Assembly: GCF_019925205.1 (NCBI RefSeq)
Contig: NC_083568.1
Span: 21,698,393-21,762,392 of the forward strand
From: Metopolophium dirhodum
Taxonomy: Eukaryota > Arthropoda > Insecta > Hemiptera > Aphididae
DNA length: 64,000 nucleotides
Reading direction: 5' to 3'
Below, piece by piece: positions 13,401 to 25,588 of the stretch (positions are counted from its first letter, which is position 1; each line of letters begins with the position of its first letter). The notes below the pieces were generated by a model. The model saw only the letters and a list, made by a program, of their open reading frames with translations, did not search any database and had not been told where the DNA came from. The position numbers and the translations under genes were made by a program.

Positions 13401-16400
13401 AAGTTATCAATTTTCAAGTCAATACAAAATATTCAACTAGATAAACATTACAAAAAAAAAAATTGAAGGAGGGTTTTGGCGCCCGCAGGCAAATGCATTT
13501 TAAGAAACCAAAAAAAAAATTTGAAAAATTTAAGTGTAGGAGACACATTACAAAGTACAAACTAAAATGCCCAGAATCTTAACAGAAAAACTTTTCGAAA
13601 TATTTAGTCCATTAAAGAATTATTATTCATAGGGCACCAAGTTATCAATTTTCAAGTCAATACAAAATATTCAACTAGATAAACATAACTAAAAAAAAAA
13701 ATTGAAGGAGGGTGTTGGCGCCCGCAGGCAAATGCATTTTAAGAAACCAAAAAAAAAATTTGAAAAAATTTAAGTGTAGGAGACCCATTACAAAGTACAA
13801 ACTAAAATGCCCAGAATCTTAAACAGAAAAAACTATTCGAAATATTTAGTCCATTAAAGAATGATTATTCATAGGGCACCAAGTTATCAATTTTCAAGTC
13901 AATAAAAAATATTCAACTAGATAAACATTACAAAAAAAAAAATTGAAGGAGGGTGTTGGCGCCCGCAGGCAAATGCATTTTAAGAAACCAAAAAAAAAAT
14001 TTGAAAAATTTAACTGTAGGATTAACATTACAAAGTACAAACTAAAATGCCCAGAATCTTAACAGAAAAAACTATTCGAAATATTTAGTCCATTAAAGAA
14101 TGATTATTCATAGGGCACCAAGTTATCAATTTTCAAGTCAATAAAAAATATTCAACTAGATAAACATTACAAAAAAAAAAATTGAAGGAGGGTGTTGGCG
14201 CCCGCAGGCAAATGCATTTTAAGAAACCAAAAAAAAAATTTGAAAAATTTAACTGTAGGATTAACATTACAAAGTACAAACTAAAATGCCCAGAATCTTA
14301 AACAGAAAAACTATTCAAAATATTTAGTTCATTAAAGAATGATTATTCATAGGGCACCAAGTTATCAATTTTCAAGTCAATACAAAATATTCAACTAGAT
14401 AAACATTACAAAAAAAAAAATTGAAGGAGGGTTTTGGCGCCCGCAGGCAAATGCATTTTAAGAAACCAAAAAAAAAATTTGAAAAATTTAAGTGTAGGAG
14501 ACACATTACAAAGTACAAACTAAAATGCCCAGAATCTTAACAGAAAAACTTTTCGAAATATTTAGTCCATTAAAGAATTATTATTCATAGGGCACCAAGT
14601 TATCAATTTTCAAGTCAATACAAAATATTCAACTAGATAAACATAACTAAAAAAAAAAATTGAAGGAGGGTGTTGGCGCCCGCAGGCAAATGCATTTTAA
14701 GAAACCAAAAAAAAAATTTGAAAAAATTTAAGTGTAGGAGACCCATTACAAAGTACAAACTAAAATGCCCAGAATCTTAAACAGAAAAAACTATTCGAAA
14801 TATTTAGTCCATTAAAGAATGATTATTCATAGGGCACCAAGTTATCAATTTTCAAGTCAATAAAAAATATTCAACTAGATAAACATTACAAAAAAAAAAA
14901 TTGAAGGAGGGTGTTGGCGCCCGCAGGCAAATGCATTTTAAGAAACCAAAAAAAAAATTTGAAAAATTTAACTGTAGGATTAACATTACAAAGTACAAAC
15001 TAAAATGCCCAGAATCTTAACAGAAAAAACTATTCGAAATATTTAGTCCATTAAAGAATGATTATTCATAGGGCACCAAGTTATCAATTTTCAAGTCAAT
15101 ACAAAATATTCAACTAGATAAACATTACAAAAAAAAAAAATTGAAGGAGGGTGTTGGCACCCGCAGGCAAATGCATTTTAAGAAACCAAAAAAAAATTTT
15201 GAAAAAATTTAACTGTAGGAATACACATTACAAAGTACATACTAAAATGCCCAGAATCTTAAACAGAAAAAACTATTCGAAATATTTAGTCCATTAAAGA
15301 ATGATTATTCATAGGGCACCAAGTTATCAATTTTCAAGTCAATACAAAATATTCAACTAGATATATGTTACTAAAAAAAAAATTGAAGGAGGGTGTTGGC
15401 GCCCGCAGGCAAATGCATTTTAGGAAACCAAAAAAAAATTTGAAAAAATTTAACTGTAGAAATACACATTACAAAGTACAAACTAAAATGCCCAGAATCT
15501 TAACAGAAAAAACTATTCAAAATATTTAGTTCATTAAAGAATGATTATTCCTAGCCAAGTTATCAATTTTCAAGTCAATACAAAATATTTAACTAGATAA
15601 ACATAACTAAAAAAAAAAATTGAAGGAAGGTGTTGGCTCCCGCAGGCAAAAGCATTTTAAGAAACCAAAAAAAAAATTTGAAAAAATTTAAGTGTAGGAG
15701 ACACATTACAAAGTACAAACTAAAATGCCCAGAATCTTAACAGAAAAAACTTTTCGAAATATTTAGTCCATTAAAGAATTATTATTCATAGGGCACCAAG
15801 TTATCAATTTTCAAGTCAATACAAAATATTCAACTAGATAAACATAACTTAAAAAAAAAATTGAAGGAGGGTGTTGGCGCCCGCAGGCAAATGCATTTTA
15901 GGAAACCAAAAAAAAATTTTGAAAAAATTTAACTGTAGGAATACACATTACAAAGTACAAACTAAAATGCCCAGAATCTTAAACAGAAAAACTATTCAAA
16001 ATATTTAGTCCATTAAAGAATGATTATTCATAGGGCACCAAGTTATCAATTTTCAAGTCAATACAAAATATTCAACTAGATAAACATTACTAAAAAAAAA
16101 AATTGAAGGAGGGTGTTGGCGCCCGCAGGCAAATGCATTTTAGGAAACCAAAAAAAAATTTTGAATAAATTTAAGTGTAGGAGACACATTACAAAGTACA
16201 AACTAAAATGCCCAGAATCTTAAACAGAAAAAAATATTCGAAATATTTAGTCCATTAAAGAATGATTATTCATAGGGCACCAAGTTATCAATTTTCAAGT
16301 CAATAAAAAATATTCAACTAGATAAACATTACAAAAAAAAAAATTGAAGGAGGGTGTTGGCACCCGCAAGCAAATGCATTTTAAGAAACCAAAAAAAAAT

Positions 16401-19232
16401 TTTGAAAAAATTTAACTGTAGGAATACACATTACAAAGTACATACTAAAATGCCCAGAATCTTAAACAGAAAAAACTATTCGAAATATTTAGTCCATTAA
16501 AGAATGATTATTCATAGGGCACCAAGTTATCAATTTTCAAGTCAATACAAAATATTCAACTAGATATATGTTACTAAAAAAAAAATTGAAGGAGGGTGTT
16601 GGCGCCTGCAGGCAAATGCATTTTAGGAAACCAAAAAAAAATTTGAAAAAATTTAACTGTAGGAATACACATTACAAAGTACAAACTAAAATACCCAGAA
16701 TCTTAAACAGAAAAACTATTCAAAATATTTAGTTCATTAAAGAATGATTATTCATAGGGCACCAAGTTATCAATTTTCAAGTCAATACAAAATATTCAAC
16801 TAGATAAACATTACTAAAAAAAAAAATTGAAGGAGGGTGTTGGCGCCCGCAGGCAAATGCATTTTAGGAAACCAAAAAAAAATTTTGAATAAATTTAAGT
16901 GTAGGAGACACATTACAAAGTACAAACTAAAATGCCCAGAATCTTAAACAGAAAAAAATATTCGAAATATTTAGTCCATTAAAGAATGATTATTCATAGG
17001 GCACCAAGTTATCAATTTTCAAGTCAATAAAAAATATTCAACTAGATAAACATTACAAAAAAAAAAATTGAAGGAGGGTGTTGGCACCCGCAAGCAAATG
17101 CATTTTAAGAAACCAAAAAAAAATTTTGAAAAAATTTAACTGTAGGAATACACATTACAAAGTACATACTAAAATGCCCAGAATCTTAAACAGAAAAAAC
17201 TATTCGAAATATTTAGTCCATTAAAGAATGATTATTCATAGGGCACCAAGTTATCAATTTTCAAGTCAATACAAAATATTCAACTAGATATATGTTACTA
17301 AAAAAAAAATTGAAGGAGGGTGTTGGCGCCCGCAGGCAAATGCATTTTAGGAAACCAAAAAAAAATTTGAAAAAATTTAACTGTAGAAATACACATTACA
17401 AAGTACAAACTAAAATACCCAGAATCTTAAACAGAAAAACTATTCAAAATATTTAGTTCATTAAAGAATGATTATTCATAGAGCACCAAGTTATCAATTT
17501 TCAAGTCAATAAAAAATATTCAACTAGATAAACATTATAAAAAAAAAATTGAAGGAGGGTGTTGGCGCCCGCAGGCAAATGCATTTTAAGAAACCAAAAA
17601 AAAAATTTGAAAAATTTAAGTGTAGGAGACACATTACAAAGTACAAACTAAAATGCCCAGAATCTTAACAGAAAAAACTTTTCGAAATATTTAGTCCATT
17701 AAAGAATTATTATTCATAGGGCACCAAGTTATCAATTTTCAAGTCAATACAAAATATTCAACTAGATAAACATAACTAAAAAAAAAAATTGAAGGAGGGT
17801 GTTGGCTCCCGCAGGCAAATGCATTTTAAGAAACCAAAAAAAAAATTTGAAAAAATTTAAGTGTAGGAGACCCATTACAAAGTACAAACTAAAATGCCCA
17901 GAATCTTAAACAGAAAAAACTATTCGAAATATTTAGTCCATTAAAGAATGATTATTCATAGGGCACCAAGTTATCAATTTTCAAGTCAATAAAAAATATT
18001 CAACTAGATAAACATTACAAAAAAAAAAATTGAAGGAGGGTGTTGGCGCCCGCAGGCAAATGCATTTTAAGAAACCAAAAAAAAAATTTGAAAAATTTAA
18101 CTGTAGGATTAACATTACAAAGTACAAACTAAAATGCCCAGAATCTTAAACAGAAAAACTATTCAAAATATTTAGTTCATTAAAGAATGATTATTCATAG
18201 GGCACCAAGTTATCAATTTTCAAGTCAATACAAAATATTCAACTAGATAAACATTACAAAAAAAAAAATTGAAGGAGGGTTTTGGCGCCCGCAGGCAAAT
18301 GCATTTTAAGAAACCAAAAAAAAAATTTGAAAAATTTAAGTGTAGGAGACACATTACAAAGTACAAACTAAAATGCCCAGAATCTTAACAGAAAAACTTT
18401 TCGAAATATTTAGTCCATTAAAGAATTATTATTCATAGGGCACCAAGTTATCAATTTTCAAGTCAATACAAAATATTCAACTAGATAAACATAACTAAAA
18501 AAAAAAATTGAAGGAGGGTGTTGGCGCCCGCAGGCAAATGCATTTTAAGAAACCAAAAAAAAAATTTGAAAAAATTTAAGTGTAGGAGACCCATTACAAA
18601 GTACAAACTAAAATGCCCAGAATCTTAAACAGAAAAAACTATTCGAAATATTTAGTCCATTAAAGAATGATTATTCATAGGGCACCAAGTTATCAATTTT
18701 CAAGTCAATAAAAAATATTCAACTAGATAAACATTACAAAAAAAAAAATTGAAGGAGGGTGTTGGCGCCCGCAGGCAAATGCATTTTAAGAAACCAAAAA
18801 AAAAATTTGAAAAATTTAACTGTAGGATTAACATTACAAAGTACAAACTAAAATGCCCAGAATCTTAAACAGAAAAACTATTCAAAATATTTAGTCCATT
18901 AAAGAATGATTATTCATAGGGCACCAAGTTATCAATTTTCAAGTCAATACAAAATATTCAACTAGATAAACATAACTAAAAAAAAAAATTGAAGGAGGGT
19001 GTTTGCGCCCGCAGGCAAATGCATTTTAAGAAACCAAAAAAATATTTTGAAATAATTTAACTGTAGGAATACACATTACAAAAGACAAACTAAAATGCCC
19101 AGAATCTTAAACAGAAGAACTATTCAAAATATTTAGTTCATTAAAGAATGATTATTCATAGGACACCAAGTTATCAATTTTCAAGTCAATACAAAATATT
19201 CAACTAGATAAACATTACTAAAAAAAAAATTT
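7490..19232. repeat. satellite array, monomer about 241 bp, about 48 copies
   Basis: Monomers are marked by GTTGGCGCCCGCAGGC, which recurs every 238-245 bp from 7687 to 19013. Each monomer also has TACAAACTAAAATGCCCAG, a GGGCACCAAGTTATCAA word and a poly-A run of 8-12. The first copies (7490-7930) are the most diverged and the array ends abruptly at a partial unit near 19,230. Variants at the GGCGCC core (GCACCC, GCTCCC, GCGCCT) let repeats be traced: a 5-monomer block (about 1207 bp) is repeated from 8900, and a 20-monomer block (offset 4812 bp) is repeated from about 10,200 and about 15,000. No coding frame persists. Confidence 0.95.
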
Positions 19233-20249
19233 TAAATAAATCATATGGCACCAGGTTGTTAATGTTTTAAAAAAAGATATATATAAAAGAATCAAAAAAG
19301 TTAAATATATAAAGAAACAAATTGAATGGGGAACGTGAGAGAACCTAGCCAGTCTCTTTTCAAATTATATATTATGTACACAGGTACTCAGCGTACTCCC
19401 AGGTATAGCCGGTTAATCTTGAAAAATGTTTGCGTAAAAAGTGTAAAAAAAATTGTTTGAGAAATCTGGGTGAAATAACACTAAACAAAAGAATACGCTG
19501 GAAGCTAAATACTGCAATACATATTAACTACAATCCAAAAACGAGGTGTTGTTTACATTATAATAATGCAAACAGTTATTATGATCAGAGGTGTATCACG
19601 GTAATATATGTATTAGAAAATGTATAAAAATGAATGTAAATTATAAAGGATGCAAAGAAATTAAATGATAAAAGGTCCTGCACGGACTCTACTATGTGAT
19701 TGTAATTTATAAAGGACATAAAATGTTTAATTTAAAATAATATTGTGTTTGGTGGGTCTACAGTCAATATTAAATTACAAACTATAGAGTCTAAATGCAA
19801 ATAAAAACATAGTCAGATATATGTTTTAGTCTTTGTAAATATGTGCGGAAAAAAGTTAGATTTAGTACAATGTAAAAAAATATGGAAGGGAAACCCTGAG
19901 AATTCTTTGACAATAGGATATTAAAACACAAAACCATATATAAAATTGAAACTATTGATTTTATACATTTTCTATTTACAAAAACTCATAAGTATTGAAA
20001 ACCTTATAAAACCTTAATAAAATAATATTTTGTTATATTTTAAAATACATTTTATAATTTGTTGTGTTAAAAAAATCATTTTTTAATGTTGGCTGTATTT
20101 AAGTTTTTAATAACTATACTGGTACAACTCTTGCTGACAGTCTTTAAGACCGTGTTAAAAACTATGATAATTAGTTAACATCTAATTTCCTGCCCTATCC
20201 TAACCTAACCTAACTTAACCAAATTAATAATATTTAAATATTTTCTTTC
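19233..20249. other. AT-rich intergenic DNA with a short TTAGG-like run
   Basis: No gene seen; a 65-codon plus-strand frame at 19430-19627 has no recognisable features. At 20,195-20,220 there are about four CCTAA units, the complement of the insect telomere repeat TTAGG, as a short interstitial run. Confidence 0.4.
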
Positions 20250-20708
20250 ATTGTTATGTTTACAATATCGAATACCTTGATAGTTAGTAGGAAAAGATCA
20301 TCGCAAAGCTCACGACCGGTGATGGTAGTCATCGTCTATCATTACCATAGCTTCAACTAACCATATGTTTACCTAACTAACCTTCTTATGACTTATTAGG
20401 ACACTTTGAATAAAAAGATCCTGATTTGCAGGTTGCTGAACTTAAGTGTTTGATTATCAAGTTGATCCTTATATTGTTGACACCTTAATCCATGCTATGG
20501 ATGAAGCCCATAGATAATAAAGATATGGATAGTCCACGCCTATGTTAAATACATTTGAGGCCGCGTTCCCGCGGAAGGCAATTGAGTCTCCTTTATATAG
20601 GTATACTTTATTTGGCTTCAATTGTTCCCCTCGAAGACCACTGTTAGACCATTATGTTATATCTTTATTATCTATGATGGAGCCATACCCAGCTCACTCG
20701 TGTAAACA
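20250..20708 (+). repeat. dispersed repeat, inverted partner at 41733-42930
   Basis: The stretch containing GATAATAAAGATATGGATAG, CTTAAGTGTTTGATTATCAA and ending CCAGCTCACTCGTGTAAAC recurs on the other side of the Polinton in opposite orientation. The right copy is interrupted by a 710-bp MITE. No coding capacity is visible. The two copies differ by several percent, so they are older than the Polinton insertion. Confidence 0.7.
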
Positions 20709-20859
20709 ATTTGAAGCACATAAAAGCGATCAACGAGTCTCTATCTACTTTATTGGTGGACGGCACTTTAACTACGGTCCCTCAACTTACTGAGGCAACC
20801 TTGAGGTATTTCCTTTTAGGAAATTAATTAAATCTTCAAACATAACTTGTAACGAGACA

Positions 20860-21070
20860 AAACCGGACGCCCCGCTCACGTGGCGCACTCTCGTCACTAA
20901 CCATTTATTCTCGCGTACCGAGTACCGCGACGCGCTTTTGCACATCAATAACACATTACGCCCGCTGAACGCAGCAACCGTTCACGACGCGACCTAGAGC
21001 GCGTGAAGAAGCAAACTTGCTTTGCGACGGCGCGCCGCCCGAGTTAATAAACTCATGTTCGTACCGAACC
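20860..21070. other. GC-rich block left of the Polinton
   Basis: This block is rich in CpG words (GCGCACTCTCG, CGCGACGCGC, CGGCGCGCCGCC) and ends in GAGTTAATAAACTC. It contrasts with the surrounding AT-rich DNA and could be an LTR end or a host promoter remnant. No open frame or known motif settles this. Confidence 0.35.
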
Positions 21071-21171
21071 CCTCAACTTAAAACCCTTTTGAAGACATCA
21101 TTGAAATCAGCATGTTCCGAACTATCGTAAATAGATTTCAATTGGTTTTAAGTTAAAAAGAAAACATGGTT

Positions 21172-21177
21172 ATCTTC
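21172..21177. repeat. left 6-bp target-site duplication (ATCTTC)
   Basis: ATCTTC directly precedes AGTAGGAT and is repeated directly after the right end at 39385-39390. Six base pairs is the length made by Polinton integrases. Confidence 0.95.
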
Positions 21178-21435
21178 AGTAGGATAAAAAAGAGATTTCT
21201 GGAACCGCATCCTGCTGGCTCAGCCCTATACCTGATGCACATCCCGCGAAACCCGTTTGCACATCCCACATACATCTATTATACACCTCTGCTCAACCCA
21301 TATCACATACGTACACGACATTCCCCCCGCTACCCCGCTCTTCATATACCCCCCACCATCAATCACGCACTTATACGATATTCCCCCCGCCACTCTTCCC
21401 TATCAATTAGCCGCGGAAAATAATTTAAAAATTTT

Positions 21436-21501
21436 TTTACCGAACCGGGATTCGAACTCGAACAGGTCGCTTCCCATACCACAACCACACCACTGCGCAA
21501 C
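21436..21501 (-). other. tRNA-like (Pol III promoter-like) segment in left inverted repeat
   Basis: Reading the minus strand, a GTTGCGCAGTGG word resembles a tRNA A box and GAGTTCGAATCC, about 42 nt on, resembles a B box; a run of at least five T follows soon after. The T stem pairs only in part, so this is not a functional tRNA but looks like a tRNA-derived SINE head or an internal Pol III promoter. Direction is outward from the element. Confidence 0.5.
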
Positions 21502-21728
21502 TTACTCGCTTATGATTAGAAGGTATATTCTATCTCATTTAACTGGTGTTTACGACAATCGTTCGCATACGTACGAGATGTATAATTTCCCCCACCACCA
21601 CCACAGCCACTATACCTTACAAAGGGCCGCCGCGAACGCGCGCGAGCCCGCCACCGCGTTATCATACCTATGTTATCAGTTATCACATCTATAAATACCT
21701 ACTTACATACGCACTTACGTACAAACAC

Positions 21729-21759
<31 letters not shown>

Positions 21760-22099
21760 ATATACGAACATACGTCATGCTCATAATATAATATAAGGTA
21801 CCTACAACATCACACATACCTGTCAACAAATATTATACCATAATATTATATACTTATTACATATATATCAATAAAACGCATCGTTAGCATACGATACATA
21901 GGTATATTTATACATATAAATATGATATAACCATACACATACAAACTATAATATAGTATTACACACCATACAGTACTCATCAGTTTTCATTCTGAACTTA
22001 TATAATAATATTTACAACACACACAAGCTCAACATATATATTATATACCATATCATACATACACGCATGCATGCATAGATAAATACATTCATATCACAT

Positions 22100-22107
<8 letters not shown>

Positions 22108-22156
<49 letters not shown>
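22108..22156. repeat. (CA)n microsatellite in the left inverted repeat
   Basis: About 24 CA units, with (CATA)n runs at 21,737-21,763 and 22,245-22,276. The mirror copies in the right repeat are (TG)n and GTAT runs. Confidence 0.9.
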
Positions 22157-22158
<2 letters not shown>

Positions 22159-23393
22159 GATTCCAGTATTCCATAATATAGTATACAAACAAGCCGCCCA
22201 GTCCTTTATTCATTCAATTACATATGAATGCTCATACACACACACATACATACATACATACATACATACATACATACTTGCAAAAATATTATATATAATC
22301 AAATTCGAATAACATCTCGATGCAGGTCTACCGTCAACCATGCTAGATATAATAAGAGAATTTAAAAAATGCGAAACTTGTGGGCGTCGCTTGCAGATAT
22401 GGGTAGGAACGAATGAGTTAAAAAAAATGCGCGGTTTTATACCTGTACACTTGCAGCAGAAATAGAATTATTAACGCCTCAAATATTTAACATGATAAGT
22501 GAATTGTAGATAAGTAAACGATGTTTATACAGATACTAATAAACGCTTATTTATAACTATTTACCACGCTTTTTTTTCTCCCCTTACGTATTTACATATT
22601 TATAACATTCAGGTATATATTATATATCAACTTGAATACGTTTGTATTAAGCTAAGTATCGAAAATGTTTCGTATTTATTTCATATGAGACATATCATAC
22701 GGGAAGTACTCGAGATGAATAACATGTGTAATACGACCTAAAGTTTTGCTACAGGCATACAATATTTCTATTTTCCTAGGACGTGCAACGTACATATCCA
22801 AAAATAGTGGTGCACATGAATTAGAGATTTATTTGAAAAACATGTATCCAAACACATGCTACATACCTGATAGGAAAATGTGCTATACCATACAACTACA
22901 CACCACTAGTTTGTTGGCTAGAGGTTTAAGATCTTCCTCCGCATTAATATATAATATATATATAGTAATAATTAAAAAATGTGTGATCTCAACAGTTCGT
23001 GGACAATGTTCTACATAGTAATAGAACTATATTACTAGATACGTAATGTTTATATTACGATTTATATTATATTTATATTTTTATTATATTGATACGATCT
23101 ATGTTTGATAAATGAAGGTGTCAACATAAGGAAACTCTTATTGTATTATTATTATTACATACATAAGTTTTTTTTTTATGTTTAGTTTCTAAATATATTT
23201 CCTTGCATGCAATTTGTATACCGCATCTAGAAAAGGTAACTATACAATCTTTCATTATACGTTTAAACTCGATTTTATAGTATTTTTAAAACAGGCGGCT
23301 TGAACACTTTACCATACGGATATTAACACACCCGATATATACAACAAACCGACGACCCTGTATTGCATTGTATAACTGTGATCGGTGGTGGCA

Positions 23394-23877
23394 CCGTTTG
23401 CACATCCCACATACATCTATTATACACCTCTGCTCAACCCATATCACATACGTACACGACATTCCCCCCGCTACCCCGCTCTTCATATACCCCCCACCAT
23501 CAATCACGCACTTATACGATATTCCCCCCGCCACTCTTCCCTATCAATTAGCCGCGGAAAATAATTTAAAAATTTTTTTGCCGAACCGGGATTCGAACTC
23601 GAACAGGTCGCTTCCCATACGACAACCACACCACTGCGCAACTTACTCGCTTATGATTAGGAGGTATATTCTATCTCATTTAACTGGTGTTTACGACAAT
23701 CGTTCGCATACGTACGAGATGTATAATTTCCCCCACCACCACCACAGCCACTATACCTTACAAAGGGCCGCCGCGAACGCGCGCGAGCCCGCCACCGCGT
23801 TATCATACCTATGTTATCAGTTATCACATCTATAAATACTTACATACGCACTTACGTACAAACACACATACATACAT
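23394..23877 (+). repeat. partial second copy of the left inverted repeat, direct orientation
   Basis: Sequence from 23394 repeats 21253 to about 21740 with few changes, including the tRNA-like segment and the CATA run. It begins exactly where the inverted repeat ends and has no counterpart on the right. A third, shorter fragment (about 100 bp, CCCCACCACCACC to TTATCAGTTATCACAT) follows at 23941-24040. Confidence 0.85.
23580..23642 (-). other. tRNA-like segment, copy in the duplicated repeat
   Basis: Same A-box-like and B-box-like words as the copy at 21436-21501 with two or three base changes, within the truncated second copy of the terminal repeat. Confidence 0.45.
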
Positions 23878-24447
23878 ATATTATAATATAGTTTACATAT
23901 AATATTCCACTGATATTTCTAACAATAAACATTCTATAATTTCCCCCCACCACCACCAACACCACCAACGCTACACCTTACAAAGGGCCGCCGCGAGCCC
24001 GCCACCGCGTTATCATATCTATGTTATCAGTTATCACATTGACGTTAGCATAATCTTTAAATGTTTTCGCACGCATGGCATTCGAGAATTATTACAAAAA
24101 TGTTTCCCGTTTGTAAACGTAAACAACTTTAACGAACATGTAGCTTCCTGCATAGCATACAGAAATATAATACACACACACATAAAGGCACATTCCTTTG
24201 TAAACATCCTCAGCGTTAACAGACCTGTAGCTGCATGCATTACCACGATAACTCTGTAGGGACTATTCGATGTCCCCCCACCAATTAATATTTAATATAA
24301 TCGTCTAAGAACACAGTTACACTTCATAAAATCAGTCGCTCTTCATCATTCCAAGTGTCTACATCGCTCCGAGTGTCTACTCCGCCCGTGTGCTCGTCTC
24401 GTATTCAACGTTTAAATCATAATTATTTTTCAGTGTTTAAAATTAAA

Positions 24448-25418
24448 ATGGCTGGTCCAATCGAAAATATGGCAGATATTTACAAGAAAACTTTTAAATA
24501 TACTCCACCGTCACCACCACCCAAGCTCATCGATTGCAGTAATCTAACCATCGACTTCACAGCTCGTAAATTTTTAAACATTGGGATAGATCCTACCGAT
24601 GAATTCAAAACCGTGATTCATATTATAACATCTTCGCGGTATGTAAATATTCCTATCGATTTTCTACAAAGTATATTCAGACTTATGGGGAACATTCTAT
24701 CATTCATACTCGATCGTCCAGAAAAATACAAACGAAATTTATTTTTGGATAACGACGTAATTTCAATGTCTAGTATGACATATCACTCGGAGAACACACT
24801 TGTTTTAGAATCAAAAATTCAAGACGGATGTCGTGTTCTGTTAAATCGAACGGATCTTTTGACCTTACAAGATTTAGAATACACCATTTTTGAGATTATC
24901 AATAGAAAATCTATTATAATTAAACCGATTGTAATACATCAAATTGATCTAATCGCTTCATTCTTAAAATCAAACGTAGCGTTAGAAAATTCTAAGACTG
25001 ATATGAGAACTCATGTGAGGAACATCGATAATAATTATCTTTCAATACATGTTATTGGCGAGAACGACTACATTTTCACAAATCAACTAAAATTATATGC
25101 AACTGATTCGATCGTTCAAAAATGGATGGAGAAAATAAAAAAATATGAGGTACTAGCAATTTTCCTTTAGCTTATATTATGTTATGTTAATAAAATATTT
25201 TTTATTTACAGGGATACAATGACGAGTGTTCCATAGCTTTTTCACCACAATCGTACTTCAGTTCATATCCGCAGGTAATAATCATTTTTAAATCCGACAT
25301 AACATATTTTAATTAAAAAAAAAAATTACAGGGAAATCCAGCACAAGAGAGCCACCTCGAAAACATTCAGGAAGGACGTTCGGAAAACGATGGGCCATTT
25401 GGACCACAATATAATTAA
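24448..25418 (+). CDS. Polinton protein of unknown function, three exons
   Basis: Exons fit at 24448-25149, 25212-25274 and 25332-25418, each joined in phase 0 by GT/AG introns of 62 and 57 bp, giving 283 residues. The start is the first ATG, in good context (AAAATGG); the frame is open further up but without ATG. The long first exon has a proline run (about residue 20) and a mixed hydrophobic body; the two small exons give a polar, Gln/Ser/Pro-rich tail. An AATAAA lies at 25452-25457. No known domain is recognised. It is the outermost gene on the left and transcribes towards the capsid block. It could be a lineage-specific virion or regulatory protein. Exon structure is strongly supported by phase; function is unknown. 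Confidence 0.75.
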
Positions 25419-25588
25419 TTTTTCTGTATTATTATTTTTCTTATTGTGTAAAATAAAAACAAGCGTGATATTTAAAAACAAGTTTTTTTATTTATTAATA
25501 ATGATAAGGTTACAATATATATATATATATTTAGCATAAGGTTACAATATTTTACATAAGAGGAAAAAAAAAAAAATTATATACATTT

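Larger units (their letters stand above)
21178..23393. repeat. left terminal inverted repeat of the Polinton
   Basis: About 2216 bp, the reverse complement of 37,173-39,384, almost identical apart from small microsatellite length changes. It holds a tRNA-like segment, CATA and CA microsatellites and no convincing gene. The inner limit at 23393 is where left and right sequences part (GGTGGTGGCA followed by different DNA). Confidence 0.93.

Noticed and set aside
7490..19232. CRISPR-like regularly spaced repeat
   Set aside because: The whole 241-bp unit is repeated without unique spacers, in a eukaryotic setting; it is a satellite.
21166..21791. Open frames of 81-155 codons in the terminal repeats (also 23286-23902 and 38771-39327)
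   Set aside because: Three frames are open at once over a tRNA-like, CCCCACC-rich and CATA-rich stretch; there is no protein-like conservation, and they recur only because the repeat is copied.
22746..23018. 90-codon frame in both terminal repeats (also 37548-37820)
   Set aside because: It starts at TTG, not ATG, and no domain is visible. Kept in mind because some elements have genes in their termini, but support is too weak.
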